A DNA stretch of 64,000 nt from Corylus avellana (GCF_901000735.1 NC_081545.1:34527634-34591633), one strand, 5' to 3'; positions 22,311 to 34,854 are shown, counted from the first letter of the stretch. The notes: generated from the letters alone by a model not told the origin. Translations and numbers: made by a program.

Positions 22311-25300
22311 ATGGAGTTGAAAGTTTCATCTCTAAAGCCAGTGAGTCTTTCTCCTGATTGTGTCAGTGATCCTGAGGAGAAGGAAGTCAGCGATGATGAT
22401 GATGATGATCGAAACCATAAGCATCGTAGGCGGGACACACGTTCTCAATCTTTGGAAAGAGATGCTCTGGAACATGTGATGACAAGGCCGTATAGAAAAC
22501 GCAACAAACCTTTTGAAAATGGGCATTCTTTCAGGGAAAATGAATCTCAAGCAAGTGAGAAAGACTTGTCTTCAAAGTTTGAAAGAAGACGCCCTGGCTT
22601 AACGTCACTCCCTCGAGCCTCTTTGGATTTAAATCAAAGATTTCACACAAACCAAACATTTTCTGGAGCTGGTCCTGGTAGGGGACGAGGCAGGGACTCT
22701 GGTTCTTGGAACCTACGTGATTCTAGGTTCAGCTCAGTTGACATTGCATCTCAAATGGTTCAGCAGGGGTCCATTCCTCCTAACCTATATAATGGAAGAG
22801 GGTTGCCAAATGTTTCAAATGCACAGAGTGCATCCTGGAATGCTTTTGGATTGATTACGGGACTACCAACTGGTGGTCTGGATACGCTCCATTCCGTTGG
22901 TTTGCAAGGACCACTGGGACCACCCATTAATTCTTCAATGAATATGGGCATTCCTCGCCAACGCTGTAGAGACTTTGAGGAGCGTGGATTTTGTCTGAGA
23001 GGGGACATGTGCCCCATGGAGCATGGTGTCAATCGGATTGTTATTGAAGATGTTCAGGTATGTGTATTTGATATGTCCTGTTGCTGAACCACAAGGCATT
23101 AGTAGTTCTTTATTGGCAATGCAGAATGCTGTACATATTTGGCAACTAAAGTCAACTGGCATTACATCGTAATTAGGACTCCGGACCAACCACTTAATGA
23201 GTCCAAATCAACCTTCTATCTCCATTATAACTAAATAAACCTTCTATCTCTGTTAGAACCAAATCAACTTAATTGCCAATGAGCTTTAGCTCAAATGGTA
23301 TTTCCTCCCATTGTAGCCAGGTGGAGGGTGAGGTCGTAGGTTCAAGTCTCACCGGGTGCATGTGTAACTTACCAATCAAAAAGAAAAAAAATAAAGAACA
23401 AAAGAAGAAAGAAAGAAAGAACCAAATCAACTAATTATATATAGAATTAAAACTATTTTAATGATGTCTTGATCTTGAGTCTTTCCTATCTAAGACCTGC
23501 TAAGTAATTGGTCAGACCAACTTAGGGCACTGTCGTTTCCCCTTTTTATTTTCATGCCATTTTCTGTTTTACTTTATAGTCTTGTTGGCCATAACCTTGT
23601 CTAACACACTTTCCAGAGATGACACAGCACCACACAAACAGACCTCTTGCTGTTTCTTGTTGCACTAATCTCACTCTTGCATGATTATTAGACTTTGAAT
23701 ATCTAACCTGCTGGAGAAGCCTCTGGATGGTGGGGCCCTCTATAGCACTGATTTCTTTCTTCTTATGGATCACTTTTGTTATTTGAGGAGCCATGAGATG
23801 AGCAAAAGCAACATAGGTCTTTTCAACCATGTAATTTCAACCCCCTGGCCATTTTCTGGGCAATCCCAAACCATCAGTGAAATGGTTCACATGGGTCAAT
23901 ATTTTGTAATTAGGATCTTATGTATTTGAGTCATCTATCAACAGTAATTCAAATATGCAGTGCACGTGTTCACGTGTGCATTTGGTTTCTATGCTGAGTT
24001 TTGTTCTGGGGGATGATATTACATTGTAGACCAAGTTCTTTATTGTCTTGAGTGTATACTTAAGTTGCCATAAATAATTAGTTGTTTTCAATTCGCAGAG
24101 TCTTTCGCAGTTTAACCTTCCTGTTTCACTACCAAGTGTGCACCTACTGGGAACACCTGCTGGAACTGGACCACTATCATCAGTTAGTGCTTCTTCAACT
24201 ACTTTGATGAACAGCAAAGGATTGCATAGCAAAAGTGGCAAGCCTGGAATTGGTGATGATGGTTTGGGCTTGAATGGTGCATTTTCTGGTTCTAGTTGTG
24301 CGGGTGGGGCTGATTTATATGATCCTGATCAACCCCTGTGGAATAATAATTGCCCTGAAACATCAAATGCCCTGCTCACCCTACAATCACCCAATGATGA
24401 AACTCAGTCCGTGTTGAATGACGATCCTTCTGATAGGCATAATGGCAGGTTATGTGACAGTGCTGATAATGAGTGTCTAGTTAGAAGCACCGGAAATGCT
24501 GTTGGTTCACAGGGGACCAGTTTGTCTGTTTGGGGTAGAATAGGTAGTTCAAAAAATAGATTAGATGTGAAGACCAAAATTGATTCTATGATGAATTCCT
24601 CTGATTATCTTGAGAATGAAGCTAAGGAAGATAAAGGCGCCTTAACCAGACTTCAAGGCACTTCTCGTCAAGGAAAGCGGATTGTTACAGAGGATGTCAG
24701 CCCAAAAGGTATGGATTCATCTTCCAAGACATTGGGTGATAGTACACGTAACATCCGGAAGCCTTCTCAAAAGGCACTGCGCACTCTATTTGTCAATGGC
24801 ATTCCCCAGAAAAGCAATAAAAGAGAGACTCTTCTTTCTCATTTTCAAAAATTTGGAGAGGTAATCGATATTTATATACCAGTAAATAGTGAACGAGCTT
24901 TTGTCCAGTTCTCAAAAAGGGAAGAGGCAGAAGCTGCTCTCAAGGCACCTGATGCTGTAATGGGTAACCGCTTTATCAAGCTGTGGTGGGCTAATCGTGA
25001 TAGCATTCCTGATGATGGCATAAGCAGCGGCAGTGGTGTATCTGTAACTCCACGTGGTGTTGCAGCCACTTCAGTTCCATCTCATGCTTCTGTTGCAAGC
25101 ATAGGAAAAGATATTAATCAATCTGCTGCTCCAAAGAGTAGTGTTCTCCATACTTCTGATGCTCCTGTACCTGTCTCTGAACATCCTAAGCCCGTCATCT
25201 CAGATAGTCCTAAGGCTCCACCTCCTCTGCAAAAGAAGCTGGAGAGTTTAGAGCAGTTGAAAGAGGAACTCCGCAAGAAACAGGAATTGCTGGACCAGAA

Positions 25301-27608
25301 GCGGAATGACTTCCGGCACCGGTTACAAAAACTTGAGAAACAAGTAAAATCGAATGTCTTTACCCTTAAAATTTCACTTCTAGCTATATGTTTTATTAAT
25401 GTTACATGTTCGATGTGCGGTCCGCAACCTCTTGGCTTGCCATGAGCCTATATCTGGTACTATAAGTATTGGTATTGGGTGTCAGGTACTGTCCTGAATA
25501 TAAAAAAGCCAAACATGCATATGCATTTTTTTTTGTTACAGTATGGGGCACTTTTCAGTACTTTTGCTGCCTGGACAGTCTTAAAATGGTTCGCTTGAGT
25601 TGTATCTTTTATTTGATAACACCAAAATAGTTGAGGGATAGATATGGATTAGGTCAAATTAATGAGTTAGGATAGGTTTGGTTAAGGTTAGATTAATGAG
25701 TTATCTTTATCTTCATTTTTCCCCTCCCTACGATCAGTCGATCACTAGGTTGAAAAATTATTATCTATGTACTACTTTAAAATTTTGGATTTTTTTTTTT
25801 TTTTTTTCATCAGCTATCTCAAATTTTGACATTTTGCAGACTTCGGGAGTTAAGGGTGAGGTAGTTGCTGAACAAGCTGCTAAGAGACCTAAAGTGGAAG
25901 TAGTGGCTGATATTGCTAAACCTGCTACTCCGAGGTCCTCCTCTGATCCTGGTTCTGTGGCATCGTCACATGCTGAGATGGTGGGGGATAAGAACAAATC
26001 AGTGGACAATGTGTTGTCCCACAGTCCTAAAACAAGTACAACCGCGGTGCTCCAGGAATCTATGAGCTTAAAGGAGCCAATTCGACAATTAGCATCAGGA
26101 GGGGCACCATTTCCAATGAACAGATACAAATTGGACAATCGTCCTACTGCATTTAGAATTATTCCGCCTTTACCGTCTGGACTTGCTACTGTAAGTCTGT
26201 GTCTGTGTGTGTGTAATATATATATTTACATCAGCTTCTTACTTATCAAAAAATATATATATATATATATATTTACAAGGGCAGTTCGATTTACAATGGA
26301 TTGGGGATGTGGTATAAATTATTTTGATATACAGGAAGAGAACTCTGTATGGGGTAGTTGGAATGCATTCCTGCATGGTGCTTTATGAATAAGGTTTTAA
26401 GCTTTTTAGGTGTTGAATTATTATGAACATCGGAAGTGGCTAGGAGTCTTTTTATTTAATGTTTTATAAGGTGAAGACACCAGACAAGAGCTCAGGACCA
26501 CCTTCTGAGATCACATATAAAGCTGTGTATAAATTAGTTAATTGTGTGTAGCATTTCCAAGAGGAAAGTGTGTATCTTTTATTAGTAGTTATGGATCATT
26601 GTTTGCATGATGTGTTTTGGAAAAGAATTGCGTAGAAGTTGTGACAAATTTGATAAAATATTAACTAAATGATTAAATTAACATTTTCTTATTAGTTTGA
26701 GCGTTTGAGATACGTAATAACTTAACAAAATCTTGCACAGAGGCTGTGATTTTGACCCTCCAGCATAAAGTCCAATTTCTTTTATAACGTTTTCTCTTAA
26801 GTACTCTGAAATGCATTATATATTGTTATTATTACACAACCAATCAGCGGTAGTAGACCACTCAAAGTGAGTAAACCCCCGCTCCCTCATCCATGAGTTA
26901 TAGAATAAGATGAGAGGTTGGCTACAGTGGGCATGTACGAAGATGCCATTTACTATAATTTTACCATATCTTTGTCATTTACTTTATTTGAAATTTCCTT
27001 CACCATGTATCTCAGGCCTGAATTACATACGTGATAGGAGTAAAATACCACCTATTTGCATGTTCTTTATTTAGTGTTCCAGGATCGGTTTGTCATGATA
27101 CTTAATGATGTATCAATGAAAGCTAAGCTGATGTCTTTATCGTGTCTTGTAGGTTGCTGTTTTGAAGGAACATTTTTTATCATATGGTGATCTTTCTAAT
27201 GTGGAGCTAGAAGATCTGGAAGCTAGCGAGTCTGAGGGATTGAAAAACTGCTCGGCTCATATAACTTTCACGGAACGCCGTTCAGCTGAGAGAGCATTTG
27301 TTAATGGAAAATGCTGGCAAGGCCATAATTTGAAGTTTATGTGGCTGACATCTAGCAATTCTAGGAGTGACCCTTGTTGCAGAGAGAATTCTCCATCCAC
27401 TCAAAAGGGGCATTTGGAACCCGATGCTCAGGGTGCAGAAAAATTAGCATGTATTGTTTCCGAGGAGGTTTCTGAATCAGAAAATGGAGAGCCTCAAAAT
27501 TTGGTAAGAGAAAGTGGTGTTGATCATATGGAACTGGGTGAAGATTCACAGCCTGTTGCAATCCCAGATTGTGGTGAGAAAGAGTCGCCTAAAGGTGATG
27601 TCTGTTAA
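22311..27608 (+). CDS. CCCH zinc-finger and RRM protein (RBM26/27 type, C3H41-like)
   Basis: Nuclear RNA-binding protein. Animal relatives RBM26/27 link polyadenylated RNA to the exosome; the plant role is less clear. Four coding exons close in frame: 22311-23057, 24099-25343, 25840-26190 and 27153-27608, 932 aa. Visible: an Asp/Arg-rich N-terminus; a C-x8-C-x5-C-x3-H finger with C219, C228, C234 and H238; an RRM at about 476-550 (TLFVNGIP, then ERAFVQF as RNP1); a Lys/Glu-rich coiled coil at about 627-664; and a second RRM-like domain at about 782-850 (ITFTERRSAERAFVNGK). The order matches Arabidopsis zinc-finger protein At3g27700 (about 900 aa, from memory). The ATG is the first in frame and gives the conserved MELKVSSLKP start. 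The second-exon acceptor could also be 12 bp further on (24111). Confidence 0.9.
23278..23400 (+). mobile_element. short tRNA-derived SINE
   Basis: A-box-like TTAGCTCAAATGG and B box GGTTCAAGTCTC about 50 bp apart, ending CTTACCAATCAAAAAG in an A-rich tail. It lies in intron 1 of the CCCH/RRM coding region. A different family from the SINE at 20795. Confidence 0.6.
26215..26277 (+). mobile_element. 22-bp LINE tail with target duplication
   Basis: The 22-bp piece TCAGCTTCTTACTTATCAAA plus two A (26231-26252) sits between two copies of (TA)nTTTACA (ending at 26230 and 26277). It shares TTACTTATCAAAA with the LINE at 57156. The AT-microsatellite flanks make the target duplication less certain than for the other cases. 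Confidence 0.5.
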
Positions 27609-28292
27609 AGATGTGTTAGTCGGATTTGTACAGTGAGGTAAAATGCTAAATCATTAATCTGTAATTTTCAGGAATGTTTCTTTACCAATTGCTGAAAATT
27701 GATTTTCCAACGTTTTTTTTTTATTGTATGCATGGGGATGTGTAAAAAGGGGATTTCTTGATTTTTGACTGCCACCTGAGATATTGGTTGGCATAGTTGA
27801 GAGGTTAATCATGTGGTCTTTTAGCTTAGAAGATGTCTAGGACCAAAGGATTAATGTTTAAAAACTCTGTTGAAAATTAATCAAATGTTTACATATCGAA
27901 GATTTGGGATCTGATTCCCAATCTCTTTGTAGTTCAATTGTACTTTTGAGTTTATCCGGATGGTTTTTAATTCATTGGCATTGTTTTCTTGTCATGTTTC
28001 ATTTTTACCATGACGAGGTCATCATCTATCTATTTTTTTTTTTTTTGAAGTGGTCTTGTTACTTCCTCTACCAGGAGTGGCATGTGGGTGGTGTTTAAAT
28101 TATTCCAATTAGCGTCCAAATTTTTTTATTCTACAATTTTAAATGGTCAAAATAAGCATATAATAAATGGGTGGTCTAACGTTCTATACTTTTGTAAAAT
28201 AAAATTAGTGTTTTGAATTGTTTTTTGGACTAAACCAAATCACCAACCAGTCTCGTGCACTATAAATTGTTTTCCTATAAAGGATGAATAGT
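27609..28292. other. 3' UTR and intergenic
   Basis: 3' UTR of the CCCH/RRM gene, then AT-rich DNA. Nothing further recognised. Confidence 0.5.
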
Positions 28293-28930
28293 TCAATCAA
28301 GGGTAATTGTATAATAAGTTTCTGAGTCTAAAAAGAAATCCTTTTAGTGTTTTTTTTTTGAAAATTTACTCATTGGGTCAATCGAAATGACAATAAAATC
28401 CCTATTGTCAAAATTTTTTAACAACCGTTAATCTCAAGCAAAACGCATTGTTTCACCTTATTAAAATATTAATTTAATTTAAAAATTAAAAAAAAAAAAA
28501 AAAAATTGGAGGCAGGGGTGATTTGCCCACCTTAGGGGTGGCTGCGAGCCACCCCTAAGGGTGGAGGGGTGGCTTGCTAGCCACCCCAAACCCCCTGAGG
28601 GTGCCCGCAAGCCACCCCTGGGGGTGGCTTGCGGCCACCCATAGGGGTTGGATGGTACTGCCATTCCTGGCCACCATTCCAATTTTTATTTATTATTTAT
28701 TTTTAGATTTAAAATTTAAAATTAAATTAATAAAAAATTAATATTTTAATGAGGTGAAACGGTGCGTTTTGGTTGGAACTAACGGCTGTTAAAAAATTTT
28801 GACAGTAGGGATTTTATTGTCATTTCAATTGACCCAGAGAGTAAATTTTCAAAAAAAAAAAAAAAACTTAAGGATTTTTAAATTTTGGAGGGTTGACTCA
28901 AGAACTTATTCTACAATTACCCTCAATCAT
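28293..28930. mobile_element. TIR element with GC-rich palindromic core
   Basis: The element is 28301-28922. The ends GGGTAATTGTATAATAAGTT and the complement of ATTCTACAATTACCC are inverted repeats that extend imperfectly about 190 bp inward (both contain TTTCACCT..TTAAAATATTAAT and CAATAGGGATTTTATTGTCA-like blocks). Flanks TCAATCAA (28293-28300) and TCAATCAT (28923-28930) look like an 8-bp target duplication with one mismatch. The core (28505-28675) is strikingly GC-rich and made of three consecutive hairpins, including 28607-28632 (12-bp perfect arms, 2-bp loop). No coding sequence. Mutator-like or hAT-like. Confidence 0.7.
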
Positions 28931-30196
28931 ATGATCAAATTTATTTATTTTTTTACTCAAAATTGTTAAGCTAATCCAAATCTAGTATCTGAAATTTTAG
29001 ATGATAATTCACTCAAATATGCAAAAACATTAAGGATGATTATAAATTATAAACATCCAATCCTTTTTTCCCACTGTTAAGGATGACCATAATAGCCATG
29101 TAGTTAAAGAGTTTAGGGTTTCTGCTTGGAGATTGTACTAAAATCCATGGGTTAAGGATTCTTCCATATTGGTTGGCTTGTATAATTTATAATCAAGGAG
29201 GGAGACTGCATTTGTTTTATGGTAGCCTACGTGGGTTGAGAGCCAAAAATTTACTATTTATTAATTAGTGTCTGTGTCCTTTTACTATTTTACCTTTTTG
29301 GCTAATCTTTTTTCCATTTTTCTTCTTATTCAAATTCTCTCAAAATTTTGAATTTATTACAGTATTTGAGGGAGACAAGGTTTAATAGACTGGGTTGAGA
29401 ATTTTTCTCCAACCCATTTCGGAGATAATTTGTCCTTTTACTATTTTATTTGCTTGGCTAGTCTTTTCCATTTTTCTTCTTATACCAATTCTCTTATGGG
29501 GCATTTGGATTGTGGATAATCTTTCAGGATTCTCAAGAATCCTAAAATATTAGCTCGTTTGGTTGTATTTAAGTTGGGGAAATTCAGATACTCAAGGGAA
29601 TGTGAATTCCCTTATGAGAGGTAAAAATCCACATTTCCTTGGCGTTGAAAATGTTTACTTTCTCTTTAATGACAAGAATGCCCATATCCCGTGCATTTTT
29701 ATTGAGAGTAACTAGCATTTCCTGTAACAAAAAACCACATATTATATATAATTTTTATTCCCTGTCATTTTTGTTTAATATTTAAATTATTTTGTATCAA
29801 ACAATCTTATGCACTTGAAGAGAAAAACATAATTATATTTTGAGAATCATAAATAATTCCTACACGACTGGAGTAAACCAAATATAAGAATCTCATATTT
29901 CCTTTTTTAGAAATCCTATTAAATTCTTAAAAATCCATATTATTAATATTGAGCATCACACTCCTAAAAATGTGAATATGGTAAAGAATGCTAAAAGCCA
30001 CGTTATTATCATTTAAAAAAATAATAATAATAATAATTATAGTATTTGAGGGAGGCAACGTTAATCTTTTGCCTAAGAACCTTAGAAAATGGTACGTGGC
30101 AGCCTCTGGGAATTTCGCCCCAGCGGTCGGAATTCAAGTCGGCGAAGGAGTACTAAACTCAATAGGATTACGAAACCGACTCAGACTCTGTTTGTT
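28931..30196. other. intergenic
   Basis: AT-rich, no gene. The segment about 29490-29980 has GCATTTGGATTG at one side and several AATCCT/AGGATT words, suggestive of an old MITE, but I could not define its ends. An (AAT)n run occurs at 30018-30038. Confidence 0.4.
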
Positions 30197-30203
30197 TATA
30201 AAA
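30197..30203 (+). promoter_or_regulatory. TATA box of the Agenet-type gene
   Basis: TATAAAA lies 108 bp upstream of the ATG and is followed by a CT-rich leader, a normal plant promoter arrangement. Confidence 0.6.
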
Positions 30204-30304
30204 CCCAGTCGAGTTTATCACATTGATTGCTCTCCAAGTCTCTCTTCAAATTCCAAAACTTCATCCTCTCTTTCTCTCTGTTTCTCTCTAAGTTAGTTTC
30301 AAGA

Positions 30305-30660
30305 ATGCGTGTTTTGCCTTCAACAATGGCGTTATTGAGAGGGGATGAAGTCGAAGTTTGCAGCAAACAAGATGGGTTTGTGGGTTCCTACTATGCAGCA
30401 ACCGTGATCAGAAAACACGGGGACAACTCATACGCAGTGCAGTACAAGAACTTGTTGACAGACGATGAATCCAGGCCATTGATTGAGATTGTCGATGCTG
30501 AAGAGATCAGGCCTGTGCCACCCAAAGTTTCCGCAACTGGGTTTGCTTCATGTGACGTGGTTGATGCCTTTGACAACGATGGTTGGTGGGTGGGCAAGAT
30601 CAGTGGTAGGAAAGGGTCCACGTACTATGTCTTCTTTGATAAGTATGGGGTTGAGATTGT
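30305..30660 (+). CDS. Agenet/Tudor-like domain protein, 5' part only
   Basis: 118 codons are readable before the 100-N gap. An alternative ATG at 30326 gives MALLRGDEVEV and is equally plausible. The sequence has two Tudor-type Agenet modules: LLRGDEVEVCSKQDGF...AATVIRKHGDNSYAVQYKN, then a second beginning DVVDAFDNDGWWVGKISG and continuing to YYVFFDKYGVEI. This arrangement is typical of plant Agenet/DUF724 proteins, which bind chromatin or RNA-related partners. After the gap (30761 on) I find no continuation of the Agenet fold, so the gene may end or be broken inside the gap. Product is by family; the C-terminal half is unknown. Confidence 0.7.
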
Positions 30661-30760
30661 NNNNNNNNNNNNNNNNNNNNNNNNNNNNNNNNNNNNNNNN
30701 NNNNNNNNNNNNNNNNNNNNNNNNNNNNNNNNNNNNNNNNNNNNNNNNNNNNNNNNNNNN
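30661..30760. other. assembly gap (100 N)
   Basis: A fixed 100-N scaffold gap of unknown true length; it cuts the Agenet-type gene. Confidence 0.95.
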
Positions 30761-31009
30761 TAGTATTTATTTCTCACGTGATGGAAAATGTCCCATCATC
30801 CAAAGCCACACGATAACAGAGATTCAGAGAATCCTTTACATGGAAATCCATCGAAAAATTAGAATAAGGAGAAAGCTAGCCTAGCTAGGTTAAGGAAAAA
30901 AGAAAAGAAAAGGTTATTCCTATATATCAGTCTTCAACTTTTTGTTCCTTTTGGGTGAGCAGCTCTTGCTTCCTCCGTATCTAGTACGTTCCTCCTTATG
31001 TATTCACAT

Positions 31010-31291
31010 TAAGGCCTTATTTGGTAAAAGGGTTGGAGTTGGCCTAGATACTATTCATCATCATTTCTCAAAAAAATCAACATCAAAACATTTTAACTTT
31101 TTCACTTTTTATATCAAATTATTAACTTTTTATTATTAGTCAAATAAAAAAAAATCACTACAAAACAAATTTTTTTCACTTTTCTATACTACTTTTTCAT
31201 TTTTTTTTATATCAAACATTCTTATTTTTTTTCATATCAATCTACATCAACTACAGTGTCTAGGCCAACCCATTTACCAAACACCACCTAA
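31010..31291. mobile_element. Tourist-like (PIF/Harbinger) MITE
   Basis: The element is 31013-31288 (276 bp). Left end GGCCTTATTTGGTAAAAGGG and right end (reverse complement) GGTGGTGTTTGGTAAATGGG form an inverted repeat that continues into GTTGG and 'GGCCTAGA'. TAA on both sides (31010-31012 and 31289-31291) is the 3-bp target duplication typical of this superfamily. AT-rich, non-coding interior. Confidence 0.7.
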
Positions 31292-31708
31292 ATTGCAAAT
31301 TTTAATAATTCTAATTGTGAAAAACATCACACCATATAAATATTGTAGAATCTGCAAAGTGGTCGAAAAAAGAAGTAATAAGAATTCGAAACTGCCTATA
31401 ATTAATATTCTATTCGAACAGCTAACATTGCTAGCTAGCACACCATTTGGTTTATATTCATCTCGACCAAAGCAAATAAAATAAATACTATAATTTTTAT
31501 TTATTTTTATATAGATTGATGTTCGAGTTTATTATAATTGATAAAATGATTAAGAAGATATATTCGACAAATAAATCATTAACTAATTAAATGATCATTT
31601 AATATGTTATGGATTTCTAGTCAAAGATGTAGGTAGTAAATAAAAGCACTCGATCAATAAATAAATGAATAAAATGCACCGATACCAAATGGAGCCGCCT
31701 GATATTTC

Positions 31709-31716
31709 TATATAAA
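31709..31716 (+). promoter_or_regulatory. TATA box of the EF-hand gene
   Basis: TATATAAA lies 74 bp before the ATG at 31783; spacing fits a leader of about 40 nt. Confidence 0.6.
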
Positions 31717-31782
31717 CCTATGTGCATGAATGCATTAGAGAGGAAAAGCAAAGTGTTATAGCAGCCAAATTCCAGCCCGAAA

Positions 31783-32070
31783 ATGAGTCGCACTAGGTCC
31801 AAGAGACAGATGAGGGGCGCTGCAAATAGTGAAGAGCAGATGAAATTAATCTTTGAGCGCTGTGACACCGACAAAGACGGCTACCTTAACAAACAAGAGC
31901 TTAAAAAGGCTTTGGGCGATCTGGGTGTCGAGTTCCCCAACTTGCGAGCCATATCAGCTCTTTGGCATGCGGATGCCAACGAAGATGGATACATCAGCAA
32001 GAAGGAGATGGCTGAGCTTGTCAAATACACTTCAACTCTCAGCACCGTTAGATACTCTCACCGCCATTAG
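31783..32070 (+). CDS. two-EF-hand calcium-binding protein
   Basis: Intronless, 95 aa. A basic N-terminus (MSRTRSKRQMRG) is followed by two complete EF-hand loops: D28-T-D-K-D-G-Y-L-N-K-Q-E39 and D64-A-N-E-D-G-Y-I-S-K-K-E75. Both have the canonical Asp/Asn at positions 1, 3 and 5, Gly at 6 and Glu at 12, so both should bind calcium. It is probably a cytosolic or nuclear calcium sensor of the calmodulin-like group. The length is near that of two-EF-hand polcalcins, but the basic N-terminus differs. A (TA)n microsatellite follows 8 bp after the stop, inside the likely 3' UTR. The partner is unknown. Confidence 0.85.
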   Translation: MSRTRSKRQMRGAANSEEQMKLIFERCDTDKDGYLNKQELKKALGDLGVEFPNLRAISALWHADANEDGYISKKEMAELVKYTSTLSTVRYSHRH

Positions 32071-32073
32071 ATA

Positions 32074-32075
<2 letters not shown>

Positions 32076-32119
<44 letters not shown>
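32076..32119. repeat. (TA)n microsatellite
   Basis: About 21 uninterrupted TA units directly after the EF-hand stop codon; likely polymorphic. Confidence 0.9.
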
Positions 32120-32121
<2 letters not shown>

Positions 32122-33480
32122 CATTACTGGAAGATGGGAAGATATATAATAAATGAACAGTTTGTGTAACTTTTCTTTTTCTTCTTCTTCTTCTTCTTTC
32201 TCTCCCCCTGCCCGGTTTCTTTCTTCTGTCTTGTGCGGTGTTTAATTCCGACGTGTGAGTCCGTGGATCCCTGGATTTGTAATACAAGCTTTTATATAAT
32301 AATAAATTCTCTCTTCCTGGTGTAATAATTCCCTGAATATTTCTCGGACTAGTCGATCTCTGCCACCTCCACCTCCAGAGAACCAACCTTGTTCGACTTG
32401 TGTTCTTTCAGCCATGCATGCATATATTGAAGCTATTCTAGATCTCTTGAAACTTATTAAATACTCTGTGACATAATTAAAGATTCTCTCTTCTCGGGTA
32501 CGATTGTTAATTTGAGGGTCTTATTTTTGTTTTCGTTTGAAAAAGTGACGTGCACGTGATATAAATGTGAAAATTATTTTTGTATTTTTAATTATATGTT
32601 AATGTTTTTGTTCTGAAATCAATTTTTTATTTTTATTTTTTTTAAAAAAAGAGAACAAAAATCTTATTGAACATATACAAGTCTATTAATTGCTAGCTAG
32701 GGTGAAATCGAGACAAAATTAAACAGGTTGAAACAAAGCAATATTCCAATATGGTCTATATATAACAAATTCAATGATATATAGGTTTCAATATTATGTA
32801 TCAAGTAATACGGGGCGTTTCAATGCATGACATAAACAGTTTCTTAAAAATATCTTAGATTCTGATAAGTTTATAGAGCTAGGTGAAGCCTATGAGTTTC
32901 TCTTTTGCCACATGCAGGCTTTCATAATCACCAAAATATATTCCTTTCAAGTCTCGATCGATCTTTTTCGGTGGCGGGTGAGGGTGAGGAGTTGTTCCTG
33001 CTTTGTGAAGAATAATACACGTACGTGGGAGATATATTCCTTCTCATCTTTTGGCCAAATCAGCGATATGGAAAATAGGAGGTATATGATACCGTTGGTC
33101 CATTGGAGATACCTATATAAGTGGAAAATTTCAGATAATAAAGTATATATATATATATATAGAGGCTAAGGTTCTACGCTAATTTTTGTTTTATTCACAA
33201 AAGTTGATAGGTTTGGCTCGAGTCTACTTTCCGTTAGAGCATTTACATATATTTTACTGAGCAGTAAATTTGTCCGATATATTTAAGTAAAAAATTCGCA
33301 TTTAAAAAAAAAAAAAAAAAATTTTACCATCCATTTTTTCAAAGTGCCATAATCCCGTTCTCTATTTTAGCTACGTACATATTTTTACTATTTTATTTAA
33401 ATATTATTAAGTGACTTTTAAAATCACTATTATATTTAAAAAAATATAAAATTTAATTCAATAATAATTTTAAAAACTAC
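32120..33480. other. intergenic
   Basis: CT-rich tract at 32165-32205 (probably 3' UTR of the EF-hand gene), then AT-rich DNA without a gene; short TA run at 33144-33162. Confidence 0.4.
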
Positions 33481-34700
33481 TTATGTAACATCCCCAGCCC
33501 GTTAGGGTTAGGTTTGTAAATGATTTTCTTACTTGCAAAGATCCATAAGGTTTATCAACTAAACAATACTAGTATAACAATGAATGTATGAAAGTCTAGA
33601 ATATCATGTCTAAAAATAATAACTAAACTGAAATATTCTTGTTTAACAGAAATATGTCTCACAACGAGATAGATATCCTTATTAAAATAAATCTATCAAT
33701 TTCTGAAAGAAAATGTGCCAACGCACTTATTAACTTGACTAATATGAAATCATAAGAAATCCTAAATACGCCCGCCCCCATTCCGGCCTCCTAGTGCAGA
33801 CCTGGTCACCACCTGAAACAAGAAATAAAAACTGATGAGCCCAAAGGGGGCCCAGTAAGTGAAATCCACAGCCATGAGCAGTTTTACTCCTTGTCCCGTT
33901 TTGAAAAATGGAACTCATAACTACATATGTTCCCAGTATATTTTTAAAGAAAACAGAAAGCAAATAAAATATATTTTCATCAATAAAATTTATGATAGTC
34001 TTTATCTCATACTAGGGCCCATGTATACTGTTACCCCCATATACTAGGGTTGCGCGGTCCTTGCGACCTGGGATGAGATACTGTGGCCGCAGCCCCGTCC
34101 CCTGGCCAGCCGATTAACTCTGGGTGCACTCAGCATGGTAAAAATAAAACTATGATGGAACCACCTTCTGGCAGAGCCTCCTTCAGCGGTTGCGCCTCCA
34201 TCCTTAGCATCGGTACCGAGCTTTTCTCTTGTTTCTCTTGGGCCAAAAATACACTCCTCCCTACATGTGCTCTCATTTTATAACATTCTTTTCTCATTGC
34301 TTGTACTTTTCTAGGGCAACATGTAGGAGGGTTTATGATCATTGTCTCAAAATTCTCTTTATAAACATCACTATTTTCACAATATTTCTTTTTCTCAAAC
34401 TTGTCATGCATATAGCAAAATTCCATAATATAAACAAAATAATCATTTGCAATTGAAAACAACATTGCATAAATAGCATGACATGATAATTTTTATGGAA
34501 GGGATAATAAATTCACTTACCTCTTGACTGCAATAAAATTTTCCTCTGACTGCTAACTAATCTCCTGAAGGAAATACAGACACATTACTACCCTCATACA
34601 CGTCACAACAAAACATTCTACTACTATTATGAGTTGGCTTGTTAATAAATTGAGAATGAACTTACTTAGGTATTTAGGTATATTTTCTCATAAATTTTCA
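33481..34700. repeat. repeat-derived region, perhaps LTR-retroelement debris
   Basis: Begins near TGTAACATCCCCAGCCC and includes blocks such as GATGAGCCCAAAGGGGGCCC and TAGGGTTGCGCGGTCC, with higher GC than the surroundings. The TGTAACA start and the composition recall LTR or LARD sequences, but I cannot find matching ends, a primer-binding site or coding domains. Offered as a guess. Confidence 0.3.
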
Positions 34701-34724
34701 TAATTTATTTTATTTAGTAGTACT

Positions 34725-34854
34725 CCTTTATATATATATACTTTAAGTTCTTCCATACTATATATATATATACACTGCCCACTACCCCATCTATATATAT
34801 AGATGAACAACTTGAATACCATATATATATATATATACGCGTCCGTCAGCATTT

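Noticed and set aside
28505..28675. CpG island or structured ncRNA gene
   Set aside because: The GC-rich block is centred between inverted repeats with a target-like duplication, so it is better explained as the element's core.
31783..32070. Polcalcin (pollen EF-hand allergen)
   Set aside because: Two EF-hands and size fit, but the basic N-terminus and loop spacing differ from the polcalcins I know.
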